DNA from: Morchella semilibera
Lineage: Eukaryota; Ascomycota; Pezizomycetes; Pezizales; Morchellaceae
Direction of reading: 5' to 3'
DNA length: 64,000 bases
NCBI GenBank assembly: GCA_009192285.1
Contig: WBVU01000003.1
Location: 1,085,973 to 1,149,972 of the forward strand
Part shown: positions 46,826-58,239 of the stretch, piece by piece
Numbering within the stretch: the first letter of the stretch is position 1
How the letters are laid out: each line of letters begins with the position of its first letter
Made by a program: the position numbers and the translations under genes
Notes under the pieces: generated by a model
Told to the model about the DNA's origin: nothing
The model's database searches: none
Seen by the model: only the letters and a program-made list of their open reading frames with translations

Positions 46826-48539
46826 AATTTTTCTATGCTCACCTCCCCTTATCATCGTAAAGCTTTTCACCGATTGTAAGGAGACCCACCGCAGTATCCA
46901 TCACAGTGGGTGCCGGTACGGGGGGCCCGTGGAAAATCGTATAAGGTGATCGCCATATCAGGAGGTTATACATTATTCCCAGAACCAGGTGTCTGTTCAT
47001 TCCAGCAATGGGAGCCAATGCACACTCCCACTACATAAAACCTGAGAGGGCTCATATATTCCACGGTTGATGGTGGAGGCATGAAGAACGCACAACCGGT
47101 GGTATATACCTCATGTTAGCTACCACGGTCATGAACATCAGGCGAGTATACGTACTTATACTAACGACGCGCCCCTTTGCAGCCACTAGGCACTTAGGTG
47201 AAAAAGCGGTCTAGCATAGGCTTGCCGAACCGCCTGAACCTCCGTTATCAAAGCTAGAAGTTAAAAAACAATTTCTAACCAGAAGGGTATCCCAGCTTAT
47301 ACTTTCAGACACCGATCTAGGCCATCTACATCATCCATAATTTGGATATGCGTAATGGAGTTCGGAAATTGCTTGAACGGGAGTTTTTCGAGATTGAGGT
47401 GATTTTGCATTTAGTACACCATTAATCACTTGTATCTAAATCTATCAAAATCACTTGTCACTCGATCGAGAGTAAAGCATGAAAACTAAGTACATTATTT
47501 ATCGCTTGTGATTTAAAATTTACAAGATAATACTTAAATACATATCTCCTACACAATTTACCTACCATTCACGGTCTGCAAATCAGTTATACCCCATGGA
47601 GTTAATTCATGACGCTACTGACATTGGCACCCCCTTAATACGATTTGTTAAGGCGCAGGCAATGATTGGTCTGGTAAGCCTTGGCAATAAACAACGCTAA
47701 CGCTCTTGGGACTGTAATAATTCTGCCAAGGCCGTTCTAATAATGAACAATAAGCGTCTACCGCTGAATTTTGCTATGTTGCAGGAGGCGGGGGCTCATC
47801 GAAAAACGGGACATCTGCAGCCAGTTTGGATCCCGGCGACCGAGGGCGGTCCCTTCGCCTAGTAAACAGTAGTTTTGGTGATCACCCCCGGGGTGCCCGT
47901 GGTGACATTCCATCCGGCGTGGAAGAAATACTGTCGTGGAGAGATAATATGAGGATAATTCTTAAAGTGAGAAAGTCTATTTCCTGAGCGAGAGATATGC
48001 TGATAAGCTAATTAGAGCACCGGAGTAGAAGAAGGTCAGGTGACACTAATCCTAGGGACCAGGCATTGATACGCGGTTCAGAGGTACCTAGCAGCAAGTA
48101 TTAATACCGATTAACACGAAGGGCAAACTAGATTCAAGGCTTCAGCCGACCAAGGCTTACTGAGATGGGGCACTAACTGATCTCGAGTTCTCATCAGAAT
48201 TTATAGCCCCGCCGGGTGTAATCCGCAAGGATAGGTATGCGTATTTTTTATTCTTTAGGAACATGCTGCGAGCTTTTGATGAGATACCCCCCCGGATAAT
48301 TAATAGTAATTGTGAGTATCCGCCTAAGAGAAGTAGAACTACTTACTCTGAAGGGGAAACAGAGTACATCAAGTTGCCAATGGCCCAAGGAGCATACCGG
48401 GAGTCCTGATGTATTAGTTACTGCTCTATAATTAAATATATGGTTGATAGCTATCTTAACTTTGTGATGGGGTTTATTTAGACAGGGGGCTGCTGGTGGG
48501 GCGAACGTTGGTAGACTATGTGTGCTATCTTAAAAGTGC

Positions 48540-48608
48540 AACCTGTCAAGAGTGCTTCTATACGCGTGTTACAGTGCACAAATAGCTTGCTTATTGTGCT
48601 GACAGGTT
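48540..48608. repeat. 69-bp inverted-repeat segment
   Basis: AACCTGTCA at 48540-48548 and its reverse complement at 48600-48608 bracket 51 bp. Internal GTGCACAA and TTGTGC also pair loosely. It may be a hairpin or a very small foldback element. It lies about 290 bp upstream of the SANT-like gene. Confidence 0.45.
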
Positions 48609-48895
48609 TTCAGGTATGCATTCTTGTGCTGTTGAAAGAAAAAAAATGAGAAAAACCACACGCTAATCTCAAGTGGGATCAGTTTCCATAGAATGGTCCC
48701 CCACCGCGCAGAATTTGCAAATGCTCAAGGGGGCTCACCCTGCCTGCAGGGGTACTGTGAAAAGAATATTGAGACAGCAACTACTCTCGCCACTTAACAA
48801 TAACTGATCAGGCGTCTTCTCCCTGATTACAGTTCCAAAACTCCATATTCAACTATTACACCTGGGGAAGGCTGTGGAAGGAGGGATCGAAAAAG

Positions 48896-49934
48896 ATGCG
48901 TAAAGAAGCTGCCTCTACCAGCCCTTCACTACTAGATATTACTAGGGGTGGCAGCGGCGAAGAGATCGTCGACGAAGATACTCGCATGGAAGAGACAGGT
49001 ACCAACAACGTGGAAGTGACTTCAGCGTCAGCAACTCCATGTGATGGTGAGTAACATCAGCTAAAATCCCCATGTATCAACACTGTGGATTAATCTAAAA
49101 TGGATTAGACGAGACTCAAAATGAATCCAAGAAATCTCCCAGTATCCAGACTCAGGCGGTACAGCTCAACTACCAGAGTGCAGGAATCCACAGGCAGAAG
49201 GCCCCGGCCGGCAAATCAAAAGCGGCCCCATACCCTATCCTAATTCACAATGGACGTCGAATTACACCAATTCCACCTACTCGGTCTCAGCTTCGCCAAA
49301 GCATGTCTTTCGAGCCCACAACTCCTACGAAGAATGTAGTACCAAGCACTCCTGGAAGTAGTGACAGCACGATATCACTTCCCGGTAGTAGTGACGGCAT
49401 AATTCTGAGGGAGTCCCCTAGACAGGATCATTGGAAGGATCATCGTCGTTCTCCAACTGTGCAAAACTTCAGTGATCAGGAATGGGAGGCTGCTATGTCA
49501 CTTATCCTACTTCATCGTAAGTGCAGAATTGTTCCGACACTTAGCCAGTACATTTCCAGGAATACTTCAAATAATCTATCTAACTCATTGGTCCTATAGA
49601 GCACGCTACCTACGCAGAGCAAAACAACATCCCACAAGAGGTACTCCGTAACTCATATGTTACTAGGTTTGGAACCGCTGAAGATGCATTATCCCAGGCA
49701 GCGGCTCGTGCAATTGCAACCACTCCTGCCGCTTTCAACAACGAAGACCTTCGTTGGCTGATTTGGGCACTTCAGCATATGGGAAACCAACCAAGTGCCA
49801 GGAACTTCCACCTTCTTGCATCCGATTTCAACATCCGCTTCCCAAACAAGATGGTGACCGCCGAGCAGCTGTATTATAAGTGGGCGGGTTGGCATGAGGA
49901 AATGAGCCGTGCCAACAGGCCCATCGTTGTCTAG
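48896..49934 (+). CDS. Three-exon gene with SANT/Myb-like C-terminus
   Basis: A probable DNA- or chromatin-binding protein, family not certain. Exons are 48896-49046, 49109-49516 and 49600-49934. Both introns are phase 1 with GTGAGT to GATTAG and GTAAGT to CTATAG, giving 297 residues. The start is the ATG at 48896, which follows an A-rich leader. Residues 1-180 are low-complexity and polar, with a tandem Ser/Gly-Ser motif (PGSSDSTISLPGSSDGII). A first structured element (residues about 165-186) is FSDQEWEAAMSLILLHQ. The C-terminal helical block (about 231-290) has LRWLIWALQHMG, NFHLLASDFN and TAEQLYYKWAGWH. Three helices with regularly spaced tryptophans and a final Y-Y-x-W are reminiscent of SANT/trihelix domains. 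The last intron falls between the two structured parts. Confidence 0.75.
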
Positions 49935-51135
49935 GGAGAGTCAATACTATAGGGTGGAGGAGGTACTATTACAGGTTGAGTTTAGAAGGCCCTCACAATT
50001 CGGCATTCTCATGGTCTGTATGAACAATTTCCTGAGAGCGGCCAGTGCGGCACTGTACACTTGCGGATTGTGTAGTGAACCAAAATTCAAGCTTTTGTAC
50101 AAACGCCTCTATAAGCAAACTCCATTGCAATCTTTCAAATATAGCTCAAGGTGATGGAAGACCTTAGATATTATTTCTGTGCACCTTCTCCCACGAAGCA
50201 AGTTATATCCGGGTTTGTAAGGTTATAATATGTCAGATAGCAAGGCATGCATGCGGCCCCAGATATCTTGGACTCATAAGAGAAAGGTTAAAAATATATG
50301 TAACTTTGTCACTAAAACCGTAGTGCATGGATTATGTATTTTTGAGGAGGGTGGAGGCAACTGAATGGATTTTCCATTCCCACAGCTCAAGAAACACCCT
50401 GCAGACTTTAATGAGGGACCACCTCTCCCATATAAGACGAAGGTATCCTGCTCGTGAATGTCAACGTTGGATGGCAAGGCAGCCTTCGATTCTCCATAAA
50501 CAACCCTGGGATCTGAAGGGGTCGCGCCTGAATTGGATCGGAACACTAAGTAAGAATGCACTGCGTACAAAGATACTGCACCAATAATGCTCTAGATAGA
50601 ATTGGCTCAATTAAACCTAAAATCTGTTACACAAAATTGAACATGTTTACATTTGTGTAATTGTGGGAATGTTTGGTGACCCTAGAGCCCCTACAGAGCC
50701 ACGTGTGGTGCTAGATAAGATCCAACCTCCCGTGTGTTTACCACTACCCCGCCTCTCCATCCACACCAACACTTGCTCAAAGGTCAAGATAAAAGACCAC
50801 TTAATACCAGAACAGCTGTTCTTCAATAAACCAAGGCACGACCCTCCTGGATCTGTTGGAACCCGTGATAGAATGTGAGTCATGTTCTTTTCCAGCCTTT
50901 ATCCCTAACAAAACCTCACCCCCTGCTTTTATACTGTAAAGCTCTCTTCCCCCCCCCCCACCCCTCTGCGAGCTTTAGGCAGGCCACAATAACTCATATC
51001 TTATTAGTTGAGATATACGTTCACTTTACTAGAGTCCATCCGGGCCTCTTCCCCTAGAGATTTAGTACTATATTAGTATGCTACCTAAAGTAAGCGATGA
51101 CTAGAATCTAACGACTGTAATTAGCTTCTAAGACA
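49935..51135. other. Intergenic region upstream of TFIIB
   Basis: No supported gene. The small opposed ORFs at 50274-50883 overlap each other. C11 at 50949-50959 lies 177 bp before the TFIIB start codon. The 60 bp directly before the ATG contain AT-rich sequence but no exact TATAAA. Confidence 0.45.
50949..50959. repeat. C11 homopolymer upstream of TFIIB
   Basis: Eleven consecutive C on the plus strand, followed by A and CCCC. It is 177 bp before the TFIIB ATG and so probably within its promoter. Confidence 0.9.
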
Positions 51136-52317
51136 ATGTCTCATTTTCACGACATCGAGCACCAACCGGGCACAGTGCCCCTTCCTCCAAAGCCGCAGGA
51201 GCCTCAGTGGAAACTTGATGTATCCATCAACCTCATATGCCCTGACTGCCGAGAGGACCCAGCGAACATTATTGAGGAATATTCCAGCGGGGATACCGTC
51301 TGCGGCTCATGCGGCCTCGTCATGGCGGAACGCATGATCGATACTCGTGCCGAGTGGCGTAACTTTAGCAATGACGACTCCAGTGGTAAAGTCGACATGA
51401 ACCGAGTCGGGGCAGCGCCTGACCCCTTCCAGAGCGGCTCTGGGCTTGACACAACAATTCAGCGCATTAGAGGAGACTTCAAAGCCGATAGCATTGCCAG
51501 GGCACACAGAAAGATTACCAGCAAGCCAGAGAGCAAAAACCTCACAAAGGCCTACGTTGAGATTGATGCTTTTTGTGGTAAAATTGGGATTCAGGATAAT
51601 GTGAGGGATGTAGCGAAGTTGATCTACAAGAAGGTTGACGAGGAGATGAAGACGAGGTCGAGGCATCACATTGTCCATGAGGCGGCGGTAGCCAGCTGCA
51701 TCTTGATTGCTTGCAGGCAGTGCAAGGTTGATCGAACATTCCGTGAGATTTTCTTGTTGACAAATGTCCCGAAGAAAGAAATCGGCCGTACCTTCAAGAA
51801 AATTGAAAGCTTTCTGGTCAAGACGGGCACTGGTACCGACACTCAGGGGGTTTCTGCTCCTGTAACACACATCACGCCGGAGAAGTATGTTTCGACCTCT
51901 CACACAGGGGCTGGTTCACTCATGATCCGTTTTTGTAATCTGCTGGGCTATGACGCCAGGTTCACTCTTGCAGCAGAAGAGCTTGTAAAAAAGATGTCGG
52001 CTCACCCCGACTTTTGTGCACGCAGTCCGCTCAGCGTTGCCGCGACCGCGATCTACGTAATCGCCAAGATCACAAACAAGAAGGTCGATCAGGTGACTGT
52101 TTCAAAGACAATTGGCATCTCGGTGTCGAGTATCAGCACTGGATACAGAGCTGTCAATGTTCGGAAGGAGACGTACTTCGATCAAGCGTGGCTGTCGAAA
52201 ATCGGGGGAAGTCTGGCTTACTTTCCTGAATTGACGGCAGACGATATGAAGAGGTATCAAAAGTATGTGGGGCCAGGGTCTAAGAAGGGTGTAAAGGAAG
52301 AGGTTTTGGCCAATTAG
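51136..52317 (+). CDS. SUA7: Transcription initiation factor IIB (TFIIB)
   Basis: General RNA polymerase II factor: it bridges TBP at the promoter and the polymerase, and sets the start site. A single 393-residue frame starts at the ATG at 51136. The N-terminal zinc ribbon is complete: C35-x2-C38 and C56-x2-C59, with the usual ICPDC and VCGSCG contexts. The B-reader follows (RMIDTRAEWRNFSND, about residues 66-80). Two cyclin-like repeats come next, about residues 120-220 and 245-350, with helix cores such as VHEAAVASCILIACRQC and SPLSVAATAIYVIAKIT. The C-terminus is a short basic tail. Length and order match ascomycete TFIIB. It is unusual in having no intron, whereas most neighbours do. It is encoded on the plus strand between the SANT-like gene and the zinc-finger gene. 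Confidence 0.97.
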   Translation: MSHFHDIEHQPGTVPLPPKPQEPQWKLDVSINLICPDCREDPANIIEEYSSGDTVCGSCGLVMAERMIDTRAEWRNFSNDDSSGKVDMNRVGAAPDPFQSGSGLDTTIQRIRGDFKADSIARAHRKITSKPESKNLTKAYVEIDAFCGKIGIQDNVRDVAKLIYKKVDEEMKTRSRHHIVHEAAVASCILIACRQCKVDRTFREIFLLTNVPKKEIGRTFKKIESFLVKTGTGTDTQGVSAPVTHITPEKYVSTSHTGAGSLMIRFCNLLGYDARFTLAAEELVKKMSAHPDFCARSPLSVAATAIYVIAKITNKKVDQVTVSKTIGISVSSISTGYRAVNVRKETYFDQAWLSKIGGSLAYFPELTADDMKRYQKYVGPGSKKGVKEEVLAN

Positions 52318-54505
52318 GTTTTCCTGCATGTTTCTAAGTAATTTTGTTTACTTGGTTCGTTCCTTCAATATCGTACCCAGCAGGCTTTGTGAAGACGCGC
52401 TTATGACTTACAGAATTCCTAGTCCCCTACACCTCGGACGTACCATAAAGGGAATCGCGGGAGTGCAGCCCTGGAAACCACCTTCGACACAGTTTGGCTA
52501 CAGGTGTGGGTGAGGGGGCGCAATATAGTACGAACGTGGATCATAGGAGGTCACTACAGTATCTTATAGCTAGCATTCTAATCAGGGTTACAAATAGCAA
52601 AACATTCACTAATTAAGGTCGTACTTGAATTGCACAATAAGCTTATAATGTGTCCTGGCTCCTCCGTATCCCACGTGAGAAAATATATGTGAGCGGCTAT
52701 TAAGTACCTTACTAGGTAGAGCAGTTGGTGTTCTGCTTCTAATAGGCGTGCTACCTACGTCCTGCCTTGCATGGATGCTGCTTTTCCTTACTGGACACGA
52801 TGCTTGGTGTGTATTTCTTCCCCGGTGGTCGAAATCTGCTTCTGCCTCCCGCCGAATCCGATTGGCAAGTAAGCATCTTCGTTCGTACTTAGGAGATTCA
52901 GTACTGGTTAATTGTTTGCTCCATGCTATCACGGCGGCCTCGCCCCGTGGTGGGGCGGATGAATGACTCCAGGAATATAGCCCATTCAAAAGGGGCAGAG
53001 AGCTACATGTCGTATCGGCGTCCCGACAATCAGAATTCTGCTGAATGGCAGGTCCGCGGCCTTGCGCGTTCCGAGTGACTACAGATGATCCCGCAACGAG
53101 CTTCAACTACACCACACCCAATATTTACGAATTGCACTTGCTGGGGCCGAGAAAGTGATTCCAAGGCGAGCCTACTCGGACGCACATTCACAGCCCACCA
53201 CCAGCCTGGTGGATAAATCCCGACCAGGCAGACGTGTTTGCTGCTCCACCTGACACAGTTCATATTCACGCATGGCTGGCTGCGTATTTGGGAATTAATC
53301 GGTAAGACCTTCCGCAGCCGGTAGAGAAACAGAAAGTTTAAGCGCGCGGTAGGTGTGGGTCCGTTCATGTTGCGCAACCACCCATCACATCTACAAATGG
53401 CTATTGCAGGCCGCTGGCCTCACGCATGCACGCCGTTGGGGAACATGTGCATGTATCGGCAGCAGTTCCTTGTCAGAAGTGGGTGGTCGCGTGCTTCTGT
53501 CCGATTGTCTTGCGCCGTTCGGTTTGTTGGTGATTTCTGTTTCTCAATATTAATGAGTCTAACTAATAATTATCGTTGAATGTTTGGGTCTGGATAGAGG
53601 GTGTGCAGCCCATCCGTTAATATCGCATCCGGTCTGCCTAGCGTATCGGATTTCTATCCAGTCGGAATCAATACCTTCCTGGCTGGACGGAGAATTCAAT
53701 ACGGGTATTTGATACCGTAGATTGGGGGTAAGCGTATGTATGGGAGAATATTGGAGGACACTGGCAAGGTTGTTTCTCTGGGGGAGTTTTGCCATTGTGG
53801 CAGAACGCAAGTAAGGAGTGGTAGGACAGGAAGACACTCTTGAGATAGAGAGAATGTCACTCAACGAGCAAATTCTTCGTATCCTCTCTAAGTAAAATTC
53901 GCTCGGTCACAATTGAGATTTCTATCATGAGTCACCTCCTGCTGCTCCAATATGAGCTGAACAGAGAGAAAATAATCCGTGTGCGGGTAAGTATTCCTGC
54001 ATGCCAGGTTCCCTAGCCAGCCCTTCACTAAACAACGCCCGGGCTTGGCAGGTCGGGACAAGAATCGATCGGCGAGATCTCAAGATTTTACGAGTCGGCG
54101 AATTTCAAACTTTCCCCACCGGTTAACAACTGCTTGGGCCAATATGCATGGTGGCAGACGACCGGGCCATTAAGCGAGGTCACCCCATTCATGAATGGTG
54201 TAATGGCGAGATGACCGGTGCCTGGTTCACAGCTGCTGCATTATCCGCGAGTAGTTGGGACAGGACGCCTTGATTCCACCCAGAACCTACGAAGCCTGTA
54301 TAAATACATATATCGGGGCCTGTATAAGTAGGAGGTTACTAGCCGCCCCTAGGAAATAAATCCATTAGCATATCCTCCTTGGACTTCCCCATACTCCATT
54401 ATCCATATTAGTGTCTGCGCCTCTCGGTATAGAGAAGATACGCAGAGTTGCCTAGAAAGAAGATTCTCCCCCAACCGCGCGCTAGTCCACCTCGAAATTC
54501 ATCCG
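52318..54505. other. 2.2-kb intergenic region
   Basis: This is the 3' flank of TFIIB and the promoter of the zinc-finger gene. On the minus strand two open stretches, 52609-53106 and 53030-53377, look partly protein-like but end in different frames, and joining them would need a 22-nt intron. I do not call a gene. A TATAAATA element is at 54299-54306. Confidence 0.4.
54299..54306 (+). promoter_or_regulatory. Putative TATA box of the integrase-type zinc-finger gene
   Basis: TATAAATA is a full consensus match about 200 bp before the ATG at 54506. The intervening sequence has no other ATG in a long frame. Confidence 0.35.
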
Positions 54506-56337
54506 ATGGCAAGCTCAGTTGTTGATCCCCCCGAGTCTTATACCGACGAAACGCTCCGTCTATGGCGGCAGTACCCCGAGGTCAAGGGTCGATCTCGACA
54601 ACGGCCCTCTCCCGAGAAGTTAACCTTCATCAATGAGGTTCTACGCGGCGTATATGTCGGGGATGCCACCTCGTGCAACAAGTCGCATGTGCGGGCGCGC
54701 TACAAGATCTCGAATGACATGCTCCAGTATATCCCCGAAGATGGGCGACCGCCGCGGACTGTAATAACCGACGACGAGGCGTATAGTCTTATCGTTGAGT
54801 CGCATCTCAAGTATGGGCATGCGGGGAGGGAGAAAGTCTTCCATTATTTGAAAGACAAGTTCTATCACATCACCCGTGAGGAGGTAGGGTGGGTACTCAA
54901 ACAGTGCGCAAAGTGCAAAGCGCGCTGCAAACCAACAGAACCACACGACACACTCCCGAAAACACCGGTCAACCACAATATTGAAACAATGGCCCCACGG
55001 CGACCAGTTACCTTACCCCAGGATAGCGACGAGGTGCTACTCGGGCAGTATAGCAAAAAATTCCAGGCCCTTGAGGCTGAAAGCAAGCTGGAGGGGCAGT
55101 GGATGGATTTGTGTTCGTGTGTCGCGAAGGATGTCAGAGGTCCCATGGGACTGGATCTCATGCTGGAGAGCGAGGATAAGGGGAAGGCTTGGGATGACCA
55201 TTTTCTCCCACGGTGTGAGGAGTACACGCAGAGGTACTGGGGAACGAAGGTCGAGGGGAGTTGGTGGGCGGGGAACAGTGAGGATTATCCGGACCGAGTC
55301 TTGTATTTTTACCAGACATATCCACCGCTGTGTAAAGACTTATTTACTAACGATTCCTTTTCGAATATGCAGAATAAAGGACTTTCTCAGGCGTCTATTT
55401 ATGAATTTCTTTCAGAAAGAGCGCGTTCACCGGGCAAGGATAGCACGAAAGGTAAGTGGAAGAGTTGCAGGTCGTTCCGAGAATCCTTTCTAACATTGTC
55501 CCTTTCTTTTTTCTTTTTGGAAACCAGGCAGCTAGGACAGGTAAGCCTGATGCTACTTCAGATTCCAACTCCGCTTCAGAAGAAAATGCTCAATCAACTT
55601 CCTGGATGCGTTCACACCCACCAATAAGAATCCCTCAGAAACCCACCGAACAGTCACCACCACCGCAAGAGGGAGCAGCACCTGAGGCTAGCACTAGTCA
55701 AGCAGACGGTGCTTCCTACCCGCCACTGAATTCGTTTGGCAAACGCCCCCGTGGACATGGCATGGCAGCCTCACCTTCCAGCCCAATAAACAACTCAGCA
55801 GCGGAACCCCATGAGACAGAAGAGCCAAGTACCAAAAACCCCCGCCTCGACCGCCTGAGGGTCATCTTGACCGCCCCAAAGAGCTCACACACAGGAGAAT
55901 CCTCTACATGCCCTACCAGCACCCTTACTACCCTGGCATGTGACCCCCCCACAAGCGGTGGGCGATCCAGCCCCCCCATCGCCAACGTAACCCCTAACTC
56001 AGCCGCCAATACTCCTTCGGTGCCCACAGACATCCTGTTCATGACCTACATCCACAGAGACTCGCCAAACAACGAGATACGCCTAATCCATGGTCGCACA
56101 CTCACTCACCTCCCGTTCAAGGAGGCGCTCGAGAAGCTGCGAAGAAAGCACCGGCTCTCCACGAAGGAGATAATTACTGCTATTATACTGGATTTCAAGG
56201 GGAAGAAACTGTGCATTGATGCGGCGGATGAGGACGGCCAGTTGGATTGGGAGACGTGGTTGAAGGTGGAAGGCGGCGCCGGGGCCACGGGAAGGCAGGT
56301 AGAGCTCGAGATCAAGGTTGCGGAGGTAATAGTTTAG
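54506..56337 (+). CDS. Integrase-type (H2C2) zinc-binding protein, no catalytic core
   Basis: Two exons, 54506-55451 and 55532-56337, are joined by an 80-nt phase-1 intron (GTAAGT to AGGCAG); the acceptor four bases earlier would create a stop at once. The product is 583 residues. The domain visible at about residues 85-142 is the zinc-binding module that precedes the catalytic core in retroviral/Gypsy integrases: H100-x4-H105-x28-C134-x2-C137, with GHAGREKVFHYLKDKFY between. In transposons a DDE core follows; here the next 200 residues have no such core and are charged then helical. The second exon is Pro/Ser/Thr-rich (about residues 316-490). A compact C-terminal domain follows (about 490-583, with DILFMTYIHRDS, FKEALEKLRRKHRLS and ITAIILDFKGKKL). 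A host gene derived from a Gypsy-type integrase, or an independent use of this zinc fold, fits best. No LTRs or polymerase lie nearby. Confidence 0.8.
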
Positions 56338-56774
56338 TATCAGAGAGATGGGATACAATGAGGTTGTTGGTATATGCGAGTAGAGCAGGGTCGGAGTTTC
56401 GTAGTATTACGGCTTAAGCAAATACAATCAGTATTGTTTTCAGATAGTAGTTCAATATAGATTTAATATAACTTACCATGCTCAGACTCCTATTTAGAAT
56501 GCTTTGCTCTCACCGGAGCAATGAAAAATTAATCTTGCCTCCCTCACTACCACACCACCACCGCCGTTGATGTGGTAGTCGAGGTAGCAATAAGCAACTA
56601 GGTCAGGCTCTTTAGCCCTGAAAAATGACCAGTAATGCCGCGAAAGTAGTATGGAATATATTGTGGGGCTGGGAGTCATAAGAGTGGTAGAGTGGAAGGT
56701 TGACGCATAAGTATGTAAGTAGATCTGGAACTAGAACGCACAGAGAGGGGATGGTTGATTGATACCGCATGGGT

Positions 56775-56785
56775 GGGGGGGGGGG
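56775..56785. repeat. G11 homopolymer
   Basis: Eleven consecutive G on the plus strand, about 440 bp past the stop of the zinc-finger gene. Confidence 0.9.
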
Positions 56786-57040
56786 TTCAAATAAAAGTGT
56801 ATAAAATTGATACTTGATTGCTTGATACTCTACGGCCAGGATGCCTACTCTCATAGCCAGCGACATGAAAGCGAACAAAAGAGATAGCTAGAAAATAGTT
56901 TCTTGTCCAAGCACGCCTGTGTTTGCCAATGACCCGTCATGCTATAACTATTCTGCCAACATCCTTCCCCCCTTCCCGTGTTCCTTTATCCTGTGCCAGC
57001 CTCTACCCCACGGACGGCGGGAGACACAGCGTTTGGAAAA

Positions 57041-57215
57041 CCAACCAACCAACCGGTCGGTGGGTCTGGGCTCGCATCACAGGTTATCACTCGGAAATGT
57101 GAATATCCCAATTTCATTTATTTATCTATTTATTTATCCCTCTCCTCATCTTCCCCCGCCAAAAACCAAATACCAACAAAACAAAGCAAAACAAAAAACA
57201 AAACAAACAAAAACA
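57041..57215. repeat. Low-complexity block: CCAA, TTTA and AAAAC arrays
   Basis: CCAA is repeated (57041-57054), then TTATTTAT-type sequence (about 57115-57137), then an A-rich AAAAC/AAAC array (about 57176-57215). They lie 1.0-1.2 kb before the receptor ATG. Confidence 0.8.
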
Positions 57216-57843
57216 CAAATCTTAGCTACTTTCCTCCTCCTGACGCGCTCACTATCTGGAGGCTCATCATTCGCCGGGGGTCGCCGTTCTTTCTGATTCT
57301 CCCCACCCATATCGTTCCCCTCTCCGTTCTGTCTGCTCGCCTTCACTCTCTCCTCTCCCCTCTCCCTCCTTCTCTTCTGAAATACTCTCCAAGTTCTTAC
57401 CGCCCCTTCAATTCCCTTCTTGTCCCATAGTAAAGCCGCCAAGCTATAATTTCATTTATTTCGTTTGTGTGTTTATGCTTCAATATCCCAATTTCCATAT
57501 CGGGGTGAGGTTTGCAAGGAGGAACCCTGTAAATAGAGACTTTATTACTGAAATCACTCTCGCTATAAGCATACTACTGGGACCAGAAATAGGTATTGCG
57601 TATCATTATAGCAAGTCAGAATTATACAAGGTGACAGGATACTAAGTAAGCTGTACCTGCGGACCTGCAACCTATATTCTCATAACGAGAAAGTCCTATA
57701 TCCGATCGAATGTCCTTAAATCGAGAGTCTGCTGTATGTCACCTCACGAATACATGTATCTATCCTCACATCTCATGGAGTGATAGAAGCAAAACACTTA
57801 CTTTTCTCTTCGCCGCACGCATCGGTATGTACAGTTACCCGCT

Positions 57844-58014
57844 ATGCCCGGAGGTGGCGGTGCCATGCGTGCCGTTGAGCACGTAGACCTAAAGATAAAG
57901 AAGCAGTGGAGTCAATTACTTGAAGAAGTCCTCAGTGCGAGTTATTATCAATTATCTCGTGACTCCTTCCCCTTCTCAGCGTTTGATACCCGCCACGTTA
58001 CCCTGTTTCTTTAA
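57844..58014 (+). CDS. 56-codon small ORF, possible uORF of the receptor gene
   Basis: ATG at 57844, stop TAA ending at 58014, 226 bp before the receptor ATG. The translation starts with a short Gly-rich stretch (MPGGGGAMRA), then a helix-like EHVDLKIKKQWSQLLEEVL and an aromatic tail. It could be an upstream ORF in a long 5' leader, a small independent protein or chance. Nothing decides between these. Confidence 0.25.
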   Translation: MPGGGGAMRAVEHVDLKIKKQWSQLLEEVLSASYYQLSRDSFPFSAFDTRHVTLFL

Positions 58015-58239
58015 TTTTGGCCGAAGGGTTTATAGGTTTTTTACATTTTGTTCAAGGCGTTTAGTAACATCTAGGCTCAACCAACCCCCCATTCTCGTGG
58101 TTCACCACCCCCACCACCTCCAACTAAATACCTATGTCCTGATGCACTCCCTTCCCAACAATCACTCTTTAAACCTGTTTCCTAATTCTTTATTTACAGC
58201 CCAAACCCACGTTCCTTACCGACAGCTGTCAGAAGTGCA

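Larger units (their letters stand above)
46409..48895. other. 2.5-kb intergenic region at the strand switch
   Basis: This is a divergent promoter region between the minus-strand gene at 45623-46408 and the plus-strand gene at 48896. No ORF of note is present. C13 is at 46813-46825. AATCACTTGT is directly repeated near 47426 and 47450. A 9-bp inverted repeat (AACCTGTCA/TGACAGGTT) spans 48540-48608. Confidence 0.45.
56338..58239. other. 1.9-kb intergenic region upstream of the receptor
   Basis: G11 is at 56775-56785. Between 57041 and 57215 there are (CCAA)n, TTTA-rich and AAAAC-rich low-complexity stretches, followed by a C/T-rich stretch to about 57420. Opposed ORFs at 56919-57442 are products of this composition. 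A 56-codon ORF at 57844-58014 is listed separately. Confidence 0.45.

Noticed and set aside
52609-53377. Two minus-strand ORFs (165 and 115 codons), one with a VNIGCG-like word resembling a methyltransferase motif
   Set aside because: The two frames could only be joined by a 22-nt intron, the sequence around the word does not resemble a methyltransferase, and the 165-codon ORF begins at TTG.
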